A stretch of DNA of 64,000 nt from Homarus americanus (Eukaryota > Arthropoda > Malacostraca > Decapoda > Nephropidae), in assembly GCF_018991925.1 (NCBI RefSeq), contig NW_024748849.1, positions 694,501 through 758,500 of the forward strand. Reading direction: 5' to 3'. The notes below the pieces were generated by a model. It was not told where the DNA came from, did no database searches, and worked only from the letters and a program-made list of their open reading frames with translations. This document shows positions 1 through 11,500 of this stretch, in pieces (within the stretch, counting starts at the first letter, position 1; each line of letters starts with the position of its first letter). The position numbers were made by a program, and so were the translations under genes.

Positions 1-565
1 CCTTAGCCCTTGTCACCATTACCCATTATCTTCACCTTATTACCCATTGCATTATACCCATTACCCATTGCATTATCCACATTACCCATACCTTCACCCA
101 TCACCCATTACCTTCACCCCATTACCCATTGCATTATCCCCATTACCCATTATCTTCACCCCATTACCCATTATCTTCACCCCATTACCCATTATATTAT
201 CCCCATTACCCATTATTCTTATCCATTACCCATTATTATATACCCATCATATAATTATTACCCCATTACCCATTACCCATTATTTATCCCCACACCTATT
301 ATCTTCACCCCATTACCCATTATATTATCCCCATTACCATTATATTGTTCACCCATTACCCCCATCTATATTATTACACCATTATCTTCACCCTATTACC
401 CCATATATTATCCCCCATTACCCATTATTCTTCATTCCCATTACCCATTATATTATCCCCCATTACCCATTATCTTCACCCCATTACCCATTATATTATC
501 CCCATTACCCATTATCTTCACCCCATTACCCATTATATTATCCCCATTACCCATTATCCTCGTGA
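1..565. repeat. Minisatellite of two alternating ATTACCC-type units
   Basis: The first 565 bases are built almost entirely from two related units of about 22-23 bp. One carries CATTATCTTCACCCCATTAC and the other CATTATATTATCCCCATTAC, joined by CATTACCC. Near 440-550 the two alternate strictly. Long open frames run through the array in several frames only because the repeat lacks stops. The array may continue beyond the left edge of the window. The CATTACCC core resembles but is not the arthropod telomere repeat. Confidence 0.9.
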
Positions 566-737
566 CACACCAACACCCTACCACAGGATGCTCGTGATTG
601 TGGTACTTGTTACTACCACAACTACACCCATTGGCTTGTCTCCCATCTTCACGAATGGTCATAGTGGTGGTGGTGATAGTAGCAGAGGTGGTAGTAACAG
701 TAGTAGTAGTAACAGGTGTAGTGGAGGTGGTGGTTTT

Positions 738-779
<42 letters not shown>

Positions 780-900
780 TACATTTTGATATGTATTTGA
801 GTGTGTGTATATTTGAATAAGTTCATGTATGTGTGTGTGTGTGTGTTTGTGTGTACATTATCTATGACTATGTATGTATGTATGTGTTGAAATGTCCCCT
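566..900. repeat. GTG/GTA trinucleotide and GT dinucleotide microsatellites
   Basis: Imperfect GTG/GTA triplets from about 660 pass into a clean (GTA)n run at about 738-777. A (GT)n run at about 831-855 and short TATG tetranucleotides follow. Nothing coding is recognisable. Confidence 0.85.
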
Positions 901-1545
901 AGATATTAATTTATTGCGTTATTTCCTAATTAATTATCGTATTTTTCGATTATTTCCAATGACTTGACTATTTCTCGCATTTATTCACTATTTCCAAGAA
1001 TGGCCCAAAACTATCTCTTATATTCAATTATTTCTCAACTTATCTTTCTATTTCTATCAAAAATTTTCATAACTTCCTACAATTATTAGTTATTTCTTGA
1101 TAATTTCTCGTATTTTCATTGTTTTTCTATTTTCATCGTTTCCTGGATTCGTCTATTATTTCCGAGTCTATTATTTCCGAGTCTATTATTTTGCTTAATA
1201 TTTCCAGAATTTCCTACAATAATGTCGAGAGATAATTCTGTCTGTTGTTGTATTTCCTGATTATTTCTCGTGTGATAATTTCGTGTACAGTATTTAATTG
1301 TTTATTTCTTACGGTCTTTCCCGAACTTATTTCCCATATGTCAACGATTACCTCCGATATTTCAAAGGTTATTTCCGATACACAACGGTTATTTCCGATA
1401 TAAAAAAAAATCAAACATTTCTACGATAATTTCCAATATTTCCGAACTTATTTTATTTTAGATATTTACACAATACCGTTATTTCTCCGATTATTTCCGA
1501 ACATATTTCTGGATTTATCCTTCAGTATTTCCCAGCAATGAATGA
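895..1545. repeat. Degenerate TATTTCC-rich tandem region
   Basis: The heptamer TTATTTC(C) recurs dozens of times at irregular 15-30 bp spacing, often as GATTATTTCCGA, in otherwise AT-rich sequence. It looks like an old, strongly diverged satellite. The sense of the motif is kept, TATTTCC on the plus strand, which argues against chance. No gene is seen. Confidence 0.65.
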
Positions 1546-2071
1546 ACATTATATCTATCTATCTATCTATCTATCTGTCTAAATGCTTATTTTCACATAT
1601 TAATAGTTCACAATTATCTATTTATTTATTCCAGTTAATTTATTTATTCATTGTATAATTAAGTCGATTTTATTCCGTGTATATATTTATTTTAATTTTA
1701 GCTACATACATACATACATACATACATACATACATACATACAGTAAATACATACACGATATATTTAATTTTGATTTAATTTCATTTTTGTCATCTTTATC
1801 TCTCCAACTGTCTCTCAGTCTCTGTCCATTTTTCTCTCCGTCTGTCCACCTACCGTCTCTCTCTCTCTACGCTGGGTTGGTCACCGTCTCCCGTTAGTGT
1901 TCTTTTAACCTTGGCAGAACTTTATGTTACTTCTAAAACCTTAACACAACTTACAGCTTTCTGCAATTTATTTCTTAACACAAACTTGTTCTGTTTATTT
2001 ACGGTATCCTTAGTAACCAACCCAGAAGGTGATTGGTTGCTAAGAGAGTCGCATCGCCACATAGGTTGATT

Positions 2072-2122
<51 letters not shown>

Positions 2123-2150
2123 ACACACCCCTCACAGCACCAGAAAAGGC

Positions 2151-2197
<47 letters not shown>

Positions 2198-2230
2198 AAG
2201 AGAGGGAGAGAGAGAACAAGAGAGAATTAA
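1546..2230. repeat. Cluster of microsatellites (ATCT, ACAT, AC, GT, GA)
   Basis: This stretch holds (TATC)n at about 1551-1577, (CATA)n at about 1703-1745, (AC)n at about 2072-2128, (GT)n at about 2153-2187 and (GA)n at about 2188-2225. The AC and GT runs lie 25 bp apart and are complementary, so they could pair as a hairpin. No gene is seen. Confidence 0.9.
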
Positions 2231-2618
2231 ACCTCCCTACCCTGATCAGAACAGATGATGGACAACCAATGAAAACTCCATAAAAACACTCATGAGACAA
2301 CTATTGGTCCGCCCAGGCCCACGCACGCGCAAGAAACCAACTTAAAAAAACAAAAAACAAAACAAAAAACCACACACACAAAAGTACTACCCGAGCCGAA
2401 GTGGAATTGAGGCCAGAGAGTGACCAAATTGAGGGCCTTGAGTGACGAAATTGAGGGCCCAAGGTGGCGAAATCAGGGGTCTGGAGTCCGAAATGATGGG
2501 GCCCGACAGACGAGGTGGGAAAAATGACATGCAGGAGGCGACAAGGGATTATATGCATGGTCCAAATTACACACCTTGAGGAACCCCACGATAAAAACTG
2601 CCTCAACGTGAAAATATT

Positions 2619-2660
<42 letters not shown>

Positions 2661-3814
2661 GATGTGAGACGGATTCCCACTTGGTTATGCTTGTATGAGG
2701 GTTGTAAGACTCGTACCTGCATAGTTGTATAGGGTGTATTCTTGTTGTATTCTTGTAACCTTGATTGTATTAACATGGTTGTATTTTTATATGTTGTTGT
2801 TGTTGGAGTCGGGTTATACTGTGTGTAAGGAGATGTATACACACTAGCAGATGTATACACAGCTTTACGGTACATTTTTGTATTTGTGGTGGTTGGTTGT
2901 ATAGGTATGAATCAAGTAACTGTACCTGTAGTTGTATAATAATGTATCTCTATACCTATAAAGGTTGTATAAAGTATGAATCTGTATAAAATATCTCTGT
3001 ACTTGTAGTTGTATAAATTATGTATTACAATACTTGTATAATGATTTTATAAAATGATACAATCTTGTATTTATATCAATCTTGTATTTATATCCAGTAT
3101 TTCTGCGAATGTGTCGAGTGTATAATTGTATTTTGTATTTCAGAACGTGTGGCACGTGTACAGTAGAGAGCTATTGTTAAATGGGACCTGTGGCGGCTAT
3201 TTTTATTTTTTCAGTTAAAGATGACTTTTTGGGCGACCATTTTGATGTTTATTTTAAAGTGGAATATATTGAAAGTAGGAAGAAGGAAAAGAGAAGCAAG
3301 AAAGAGAAAGAAAATAATGATAAAAAACAACACAAAAAGGAGTGAAATTTACCTAGAATTAAAACAAGAATTAACGAATGAAAGACGATAATGAAAGAAA
3401 GAAAATATTAATAAAAACATAAATGTAAGAGACACAAAAACTGTAAAAATTAACATAAATTTTAAAGAAGAAAGAATTAAGGAGAATGAAAGAATGAATG
3501 ATAATGGAAAGCAGATGGAACTAAGAGTGAATAAAACGATAAGTTAAGTGATGAATGACGAAGAGGAATAAACGAAATCAAGATAACAAAAAGAAGAATT
3601 AAATAAGGAAAATGAAAAGGTAACTAGTAAAGCAGACGTTGTAAGAAGAGAAAGAAATAAGAAGAATGAATAAAAGAGACGTAAGGTAAATAAACGATAA
3701 AAGAAGTTAGATGCGAGGAAATGGTGGGAATAAAAGCAGGCGCTGAAAGACGACAGAAACAGAAGCATGACAAGAATGAATGAAATAAGATAAATAAAAT
3801 TAATATTAGAATAA

Positions 3815-3851
<37 letters not shown>

Positions 3852-4364
3852 TAGAGAAGTGGGAGATTTTGATATAGAGACAAAGAAAGAGACAGACGAC
3901 GATTAAGGTGAGAGAGAGATAAGAGATGATGAGAGACAATGAACGTAAACCAGAACAGTGTTGATAAGAGAAAGAGACTTGAGATATGAATCTCTCTCTC
4001 TCTCTCTCTCTCTCCTGTCTCCTCTTTTTGTCTCTCCCCCCTTCTCCGCCCCCCCCCTCTCTCCACACACGGGGGGACCCATGACGCCAGATAACTATAC
4101 ACGCGATAACGCATGTGAGGAAGGCGTTAGACCCGCCCTTATACGCAGTGATAGACATTGGTAACACTGGTTAAATATACGCAGTAATAGACCTTGGTAA
4201 CACTGACATATATAAACAGTGATAAACTTGTTTAGCTCTACACGCGGTGATGGACCTTGGTAACACTGACGATTCGTATTACTGTTTACAAGGTATTAAT
4301 TAATAATCATTGATGTTTAAGTTTTTTGTAACGCAAGTGATGCCGTTGTAATTATTTATGACTG

Positions 4365-4419
<55 letters not shown>

Positions 4420-4420
4420 A
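2231..4420. repeat. Purine-rich and TTGTAT-rich DNA with AG/CT microsatellites
   Basis: There is a (CT)n run at about 2620-2658, a degenerate TTGTAT(A) repeat over 2680-3140, and strongly purine-rich plus-strand sequence over about 3260-3990. A GA run at 3820-3848 and a CT run at 3991-4014 follow. A roughly 45-bp degenerate tandem containing CTTGGTAACACTG occurs at about 4141-4270 (about four copies), and a 47-bp (GA)n run at 4371-4417. The long frames here are low-complexity artefacts. Confidence 0.75.
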
Positions 4421-5513
4421 TAATGTCAGCAATAAACACTAATAATGACGTTGTAGATGTGTTGCAGGACGTAACAGTAAGAATAAAATGCGGCAGTAAG
4501 AATTCTCGAGGTATTTCTCATCTTCTCTCCACAACATCGTCATCTAAATATTTCTCATCCGCCTCCTCCACGCTGATGATGGAGCCCCCCTCTGACCCTC
4601 TCACTCCTTATCGTCTGTGTTTTCCTTCCGCAGGTGTTAGTCATCCTGGCCTGGAGCACCACACTACCACCACCACTACCACCACATTACCCGACCATCC
4701 CTCCCGCCCTCTACAAAATTGCCCACAAATCCAATCGAGGGTCAGTAGACAAGGTACAGTGGAGGAGGACGGTCGTCGCCCCGCTCCCCGCACCTCTCAC
4801 TCACTCGCTCCCCCACAACATCGTCTCTCTGTTTCACCACCAGAGACCTCGAGGCTGTCATCTCTCTGTGCTGACATAATATTACAAGTATTACCTGGTA
4901 GATTCCGAGGTGCTACAGTGGATAGTTAAAAGTGTGTGTGTGTGTGTGTTCTTTACAGAGAGAAAGAGAGAGTGAATCGATTTATGGGAAATAGTGTGAT
5001 ACGAAGAACTGGATGACTTTGTGCAATGCAAAGGTGAAAAGACCAAGTTTCAACCTTGCCGTGTGGAGTGATCGCCAGGGCTATCAGGCTAGGCTACTCC
5101 TTCACACATTCACATCCCGCGGCGCCGAAGGAAAGAAGGGAAAAAACCATTCCTATCATCCACTGAGGAATAAAAAAAAACCCACCATCAGCACCGAGTC
5201 GTCAGCCAGTCAGCCGGAATCAAAAGGCAAAACCATCTTCAGGACGTCGGCAGCAGGAGGACGGGAAGGCATTCTAACCTCTTCCCTAAATCGGCCGACG
5301 GCATACCGATCAGGCGTCCCCGGAATACCTCATGATTAAAAGTAAAATGCGTCGTCACTCGGGTTGCTTCAAGTTCCGGGAGTGTCAGACCACCACCATA
5401 GCAGCAGAAGCAGCAGCGGCAGCAGGAGGGAGCAGATCAGCGGAGCAGGACTAGTGGAGCGGCTGCCTCACAGAGATGACCAGAGATTAGTGGTACAAGT
5501 AGAGGATAGCAGC
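4421..5513 (+). promoter_or_regulatory. Notum: Putative Notum 5' flank and 5' UTR
   Basis: This is the region just upstream of the proposed Notum start codon. It is less repetitive and more GC-rich than its surroundings. CAG/GCAG-rich sequence at about 5398-5450 leads into the first coding exon. The frame of the start codon stays open back to about 5364 without an in-frame ATG. An acceptor-like polypyrimidine-CAG at about 4620-4632 could bound an additional 5' exon. I cannot place the transcription start. Calling this the promoter and 5' UTR is inference from position. Confidence 0.4.
5476..5490 (+). other. Short upstream ORF in the Notum 5' leader
   Basis: An ATG 38 bases before the Notum start opens a four-codon frame (M-T-R-D) closed by TAG. 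It is out of frame with the main ORF. It could dampen translation if the transcript starts upstream of it. This is seen directly but its function is inferred. Confidence 0.35.
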
Positions 5514-5548
5514 ATGGTGGCCCGCTCCCCCTGCTGGTGCTGGTGTAG
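5514..5548 (+). CDS. Notum: Notum coding exon 1: start codon and first half of signal peptide
   Basis: The exon holds eleven codons, M-V-A-R-S-P-C-W-C-W-C, plus two bases (AG) before a GTACGT donor. Joined to exon 2 it reads Arg-Leu-Leu-Trp-Ser-Thr-Val-Leu-Ala-Gly, giving a basic n-region and a hydrophobic core typical of a signal peptide. The ATG context is strong, with A at -3 and G at +4. Exon 2 has no in-frame ATG upstream of its acceptor and a stop at 17459, so a 5' exon ending in phase 2 is required. This one fits both phase and content. The 12-kb gap to exon 2 makes it an inference that a transcript should confirm. Confidence 0.75.
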
Positions 5549-8500
5549 GTACGTAGGCTCCCTCATACTCTCACCTAGGCTCTCCCTCATACTCTCACCC
5601 ACACTTACACCCTCCCTCATACTCTCACCTAGGCTCACTCCCTCATACTCTCACCTAGGCTCACTCCCTCATACTCTCGCCTAGGCTCACTCCCTCATAC
5701 TCTCACCTAGGCTCACTCCCTCATACTCTCACCCAGGCTCACTCCCTCATACTCTCACCTAGGCTCACTCCCTCATACTCTCGCCTAGGCTCACTCCCTC
5801 ATACTCTCGCCTAGGCTCACCATACCTCGCCCAGGCTCACCTCATACTCTCGCCTAGGCTCACTCCCTCATACTCTCACCCAGGCTCACTCCCTCATACT
5901 CTCACCTAGGCTCACTCCCTCATACTCTCACCTAGGCTCACTCCCTCATACTCTCGCCTAGGCTCACTCCCTCATACTCTCACCCAGGCTCACTCCCTCA
6001 TACTCTCGCCTAGGCTCACTCCCTCATACTCTCACCTAGGCTCACTCCCTCATACTCTCACCTAGGCTCACTCCCTCATACTCTCACCTCACACTTAATT
6101 ATGATAGTGTTAGGTCACATTTAATTGGTAATTCTTAATGAACATATGCCAACCTTCTTACGCCACGACGGACAGCCTGATGTCACGTGTTGATGATGAG
6201 ATGTTTTCGTTGATTTCGCAGTTCATTATTGAGATTTTGCTGTCGGTAAATTTGTCGATGGAATAACCCGACAATGTAAACAAACAGAATGGAAGTGAAC
6301 GAGTGAGAGAGTGTGGTGAGTGAATGAACGACAGACTAAATGTAAAGTGTGTAATAACAATTAACGGTTTACTGAAAGAGCATGGCAGGCGGAAGGCTGG
6401 ACATATACAGTTATATAATTGGGGAATGGGCACTTGATTGACAATTAATATACAAGAGTGTGTGTGTGTGTACCAGAGAGAGTCTAAAGGTAAAGTGTGT
6501 GTGTATATGAATGAGTGAAAATGAATGAGATGGAGTGTGTGAATGAGTGAGTGAACGAGTGTGTGTGAATGAACGAGTGTGTGTGAATGAGTGAGAATGA
6601 ACGAGAGAGTGTGTGTGAATGAGTGAGAATGAACGAGAGGGAGTGTGTGTGAATGAGTGAGTGAACGAGAGAGAGACTACAGTAAATGTAATGTGTGTGA
6701 GGTGTTGGTATGGGTGAGTGGGCGGGGAGACTACCAGGAACATGATGTAAATTATGCATAGGTGACCCTCGGCCAGAATAGGCGGGATTCTCAAAGGTTC
6801 CTAGATGTTTATAAACTGTGGTGGTGGCGGTGGTATTAGTAGTGGTGACATAAGGAGTCTGCAATAGGCCGGTTGGCCTGTGCATGGCAGCTCCTGTCGA
6901 GAGTCACAACCACTCTCTATCATCCATGAATCTATCTAGCCTCCTTTTAAAACTATCCAGCGTTCCCGCACTTACTACAAAGTTGCTAAGCTTGTTCCAC
7001 TCGTCCACCATCCTATTTGTGAACCAGTTCCTTCCTATCTCCCTCCTAAACCTAAACTTATCAAACTTAAATCCGTTGCTACAAGTCCTATCCTGCTCGG
7101 ATACTATAAGAACTCTATCTATATCTCCTTTATTGATTCCTTTCACCCACTTAAATACTGGTGGTGATGGTGGTAGTAGTAACAGCAGTATGAGGACCTG
7201 TGGTGTAATGGTCAGCATGCTCGCCTTGGAAGCGAGCGAATCCCCGGGCAGGGTGAAACTATGGGCAGGTTTCGTTACACAATTTGCCTCTGTCTACCCA
7301 GCAGTAACTGGAAACCTGGATGTTAATAGATTTACAGATCGTGTTCCGTGGTAATGGTTAGCCAGTGCAGTTGGCGAGTTGTCCGGTCTTCTCGGACTAT
7401 TCCTTGACACTGGGTCATGCAGCTCGTTAAGTCAGGGTGTGGTTGTTGTGTTGGCGACAGCTTCTACACCTTAAATAAATTCACGCCAAGGTGGCCCTTG
7501 GGCCGGCCATCCTCGTTACACGAGGGGCAACCATTATAGTAGTTTGGTGGTGGTTGTGGTTGAATTAGCTAGTATATTATTATGATCAGTAGTAGGAGTA
7601 ATGTAACTGTGCTAACAGTGTATTGTTATTATTTAATATTATTATTGTTGTTTTTATTATTATTACTTTAGCCTTTTTATTGTCATTATTGGGCCGTGTG
7701 GAGTACAGTACAGTACAGTGGTATATACAAATTGTTCATCAGTTGAGGTAAATTGTTAAGACTTGTGGCGTCACCTGAAGAATCTCCACCCCAGCTTATT
7801 AACCAACCTAACCTAACAGCCTAAACACAGTTAGGTTGTTTAAGTGAACTAAGCTGGGGTCGAGATTAGGAATGTGACCGTTATCCCCTGTGATCTGTAT
7901 AAGGAAGGTCAGGTCACACGAGAGGTCACCTGATTTTAGGTAATTTAGGACATACGGAGGTTATCATTATTGATCAAATTATTTTATTTCTCCATTTAAT
8001 GAATTTTAACCCTAATAAACAAGTACCATTGTCGTATAAATCAGGCAATTGGTCCCGTAGAACACAATTAATGACGTCATTAACGGATTTATGACGTCAT
8101 TAACAGATTTATGACGCGATCTTTGTGGTAATGACGTCATAATTTATTACCCCCTCAGTTCAGCCGCAATGCGCCCTTATTTCCCCCTCCCGTTATTATC
8201 TGGTCAGGTGGAGGTCATTAACCATTATTAGGAGAGGTCAGGTCAAATATTAATCACTGATCTGGTGATATGACCCGTAATTAAGCTGTAAAAAGGGTTA
8301 TAAGGCAGATGGACCCCGTGAAATGACGTTGGTGATGTGGACATTAGTTTTGAGACATATTTGTGGCATTGGTGTGGTACAGGTAATAGAGTAGTGGAAC
8401 AGATGACCGATCATTAACTAGAATACGTTGAGAAGCTTCAAATATAGGTTAGTGTCGAGTACCGTTAGTGTCGAGTACCGTTAGTGTCGTGAATGTTAGT

Positions 8501-11500
8501 GTCGAGTACCGTTAGTGTCGTGAATGTTAGTGTCGAGTACCGTTAGTGTCGAGTACCGTTAGTGTCGTGAATGTTAGTGTCGAGTACCGTTAGTGTCGTG
8601 AATGTTAGTGTCGAGTACCGTTAGTGTCGAGTACCGTTCATGTGTTGAGGTGAGAGAGAGAGAGAGAGGGGGGTGATGTCATGACACACGTGTTTGTATC
8701 TTAAGTTATTGTTTACGTCGGTGCTCGAGGCATAGTGTGACCAGCACCTCAAACCTTACCTGAGATTAACCACCCAATCGTTAACCCCCCAAAAAATAGC
8801 GTTAGGGTGGTTAATGTTTAGGCGATTATAAACAGGTGGTCGTGTGTCATTTTGGTCCTCGTGAAAGTCAAGTCTCAGTGTGATTTCGACGCCACATTGA
8901 CAACCATATTTCTGCCTAAACATGAGTGAGTGAAAAGAATTATAGATATATTAGTTTAAACGTTCTCACATGTTTAGTTATGGGAGAAATGAACGATAAG
9001 ATTGTCTAGGAATCCACCTTCGTCTAATAGTTTAAGTGGACTAGTTAAAATCGTTCTCACATCTCCAGTTAAAAGATAATTGAACATAAGGGTTTATGAG
9101 AATTCAGTGGCGGATTAAAATTCTTCTCATACGTGACATAATTATAGTTTTTTAACACATAACCTGAAGCGGATGATATTAAGTACGATGACTTTACAAT
9201 TGGGTATGGCGTCTTGGCTCATTGAGTACGAGGTCTTAACCTCTCGAGTATGAGTACTTAACCCCTTGAGTACGACTACTTGGCCCCTTGAGTATAATGA
9301 CTTAACCTTTTGAGTGCGATGACTGAATGATTGAATACGGATCTTATGTTCTTATTTGATCCCATGAAGACGATAACAACCCTTTGAGTACTATGACGCA
9401 ATCCTGTGAGTACGAGGACTCCCCGTCATGACTTAAACACAATGAGTGGCTAGGGAGCGCCCGTCATCCAGGCTGTCATTGGCTGGAGCATATTCCCCCT
9501 AAAACATAACATGACTGAAATATGACCTGTGTTAACCCACCATAATACCTCACTTGGGTCAGGTCACATAACCATGACCCAACTCCTGTATTTGTGACCG
9601 TGATCAAATACTCAACGCGTTGCAGTCGCCAGTTAACATAAGAATATAAGAATGTAGGAAACTGCAGCGGGCCTATTGGCCCAAACTAGGCAGTCCCGTT
9701 TACACCCAATCCCTATAGCTCATATATCCGTCCAACCTATGTTTGAAGCTATCTAGCGTGTTCCAAATTACAAATTATTTCATAATGATAGGCAGATTCG
9801 GAAAAGAGGTGGGGTAGCAATATATGTCAGGGAAAATCTGAAGTGTGAAATCAATAAGGAAATAAAAACTGAACTGAATACAGAAACAATTTGGATAGAA
9901 TTAACTGATGGCAGAAAAAAAAGTAATCATAGGAATAATATATAGACCTCCTAATCTCGATAGGGTTAACGAGCAATTTATTGGGGATGGAATACGTAGG
10001 GCATCCAGACATAGCAGTCTGTATAGTAGGCGACTTTAACTTTAGTTAAATAGCCTGGATTGACCTTATGGGTAACTCAGAATCAGAGGATTTTCTTGAA
10101 ACAGTTGAGGACTGTTTCCTAAGCCAACATATAACCGAACCCATCCGGGGTAATAATTTACTAGACTTAGTCCTGTCAAACAGAGAAAACCTCATTAGTA
10201 GTGTCGAGGTAGGGAGTGTGAACTAGCTAACATCGACCACAAGGAAATGAGTTTCAGAGTAGAATTTAATGTCAGTCACAAGGAAAATTCCATTAAAGTC
10301 CAAGATTTCAGAAAGGCAAACTTTGATGGGTAGAAAAGGCAGCTGAGAGAAGGGGTATTACGATTGGGGTGAATTACACGACCTCCCGTGAGGTGGTAAA
10401 TAACATGACCTCATACAATGTACCTACAGAGGGTGACCTCACAACGATAATGAGTTACTTGATGCACAAGGCAGAACATACCATACAGAAAACTAAGATA
10501 AAATAACAATGACCCAAAATGGATAAATAATTATTTAAAGAATATTATTGGACAAAGGAAGGCTTAGGTAGGAGAAGAAATCGTGGTGAAGTTTACCTTT
10601 GAGATCATTATAAAGTATTGGCCGGTAGGGTTAAGACTGAGATAAGAGGAACAATGAACAGAAGGTAGTAAGGGAGGCGAAGCCAAACGCTGAGGGATTC
10701 TTTCAAATGTATCAAACTAAAACTCGAGATCAGATTGGACCAATGCAGTGAGTCAGATACCAGCAAACTAACTGATAATGGCGGAGAAATTATCAATAAT
10801 CTTAACAGACATTTTTCATCAGTTTTCACCACCAAAAACTTAAACATGATACCCGAGACACCGACTCTATACAGAGATAGTGAAGTAAATAGATTAAGCG
10901 AGATAGTAGTGACTATTAAACAAATAGATAAACTAAAACCTAGTAAGTCACCAGGTCCGGACGAGATACTTGCCAGAGTATTAAAGGAATGTAAGGAACA
11001 ACTTGGTATGCCCTGAGCAGATTTGTTTAACATGTCATTAAAAATGGGTGTCGTGCCAGAATCCTGGAGGATATCGAATGTGATACCGATTTTCAAGAAG
11101 GGAGATAGATCACTATCCTCTAACTACCGTCAATCAGTTTAACATCAATTGTTGGCAAATTACTGAAAGCAACAATTCAAACTCAAATCGAAATCACTTC
11201 GAGAAACATAAATTGATCAATGATTCCCAACATGGCTTCACAAATGGGCGTTCATGTCTGACAAATCAATTATCATTCTTTTCAACTGTTGTCGAAACAG
11301 TGGACGATGGACACGATTATGATGTGATTTACCTCGACTTTAGCAAAGCCTTTGACAGTGTCCCCCACGGAAGACTAATACGTTAGGTGGAGGCTTATGG
11401 AACTGGAGGAGATATTCTAAACTGAATTAGTGCTTCTGGTTACAAGACAGGAAACAGAGAGTCAGCATTAATCCGACTGGGGTAACGTCACTAGTGGAGT

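Noticed and set aside
345..800. Long plus-strand frames (up to 195 aa) across 10-800
   Set aside because: They follow the minisatellite and a GTA run; Thr/Pro/Ile/His periodicity and poly-Val are repeat artefacts.
3544..4167. 207-aa minus-strand frame rich in Ser/Leu/Phe
   Set aside because: It is the complement of a purine-rich, GA-microsatellite tract; no motif or splice context.
4423..4929. 168-aa frame and an overlapping frame at 4634 starting VLVILAWSTTLPPPL that looks like a signal peptide
   Set aside because: Tested as the Notum 5' exon. No donor here gives both the right phase and a clean junction to 17500, while the exon at 5514-5548 does.
7198..7270. True tRNA gene at 7.2 or 34.2 kb
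   Set aside because: The head is tRNA-like, but the B box is decayed at 7.2 kb, acceptor-stem pairing is lacking and the body is repeated; this is a SINE.
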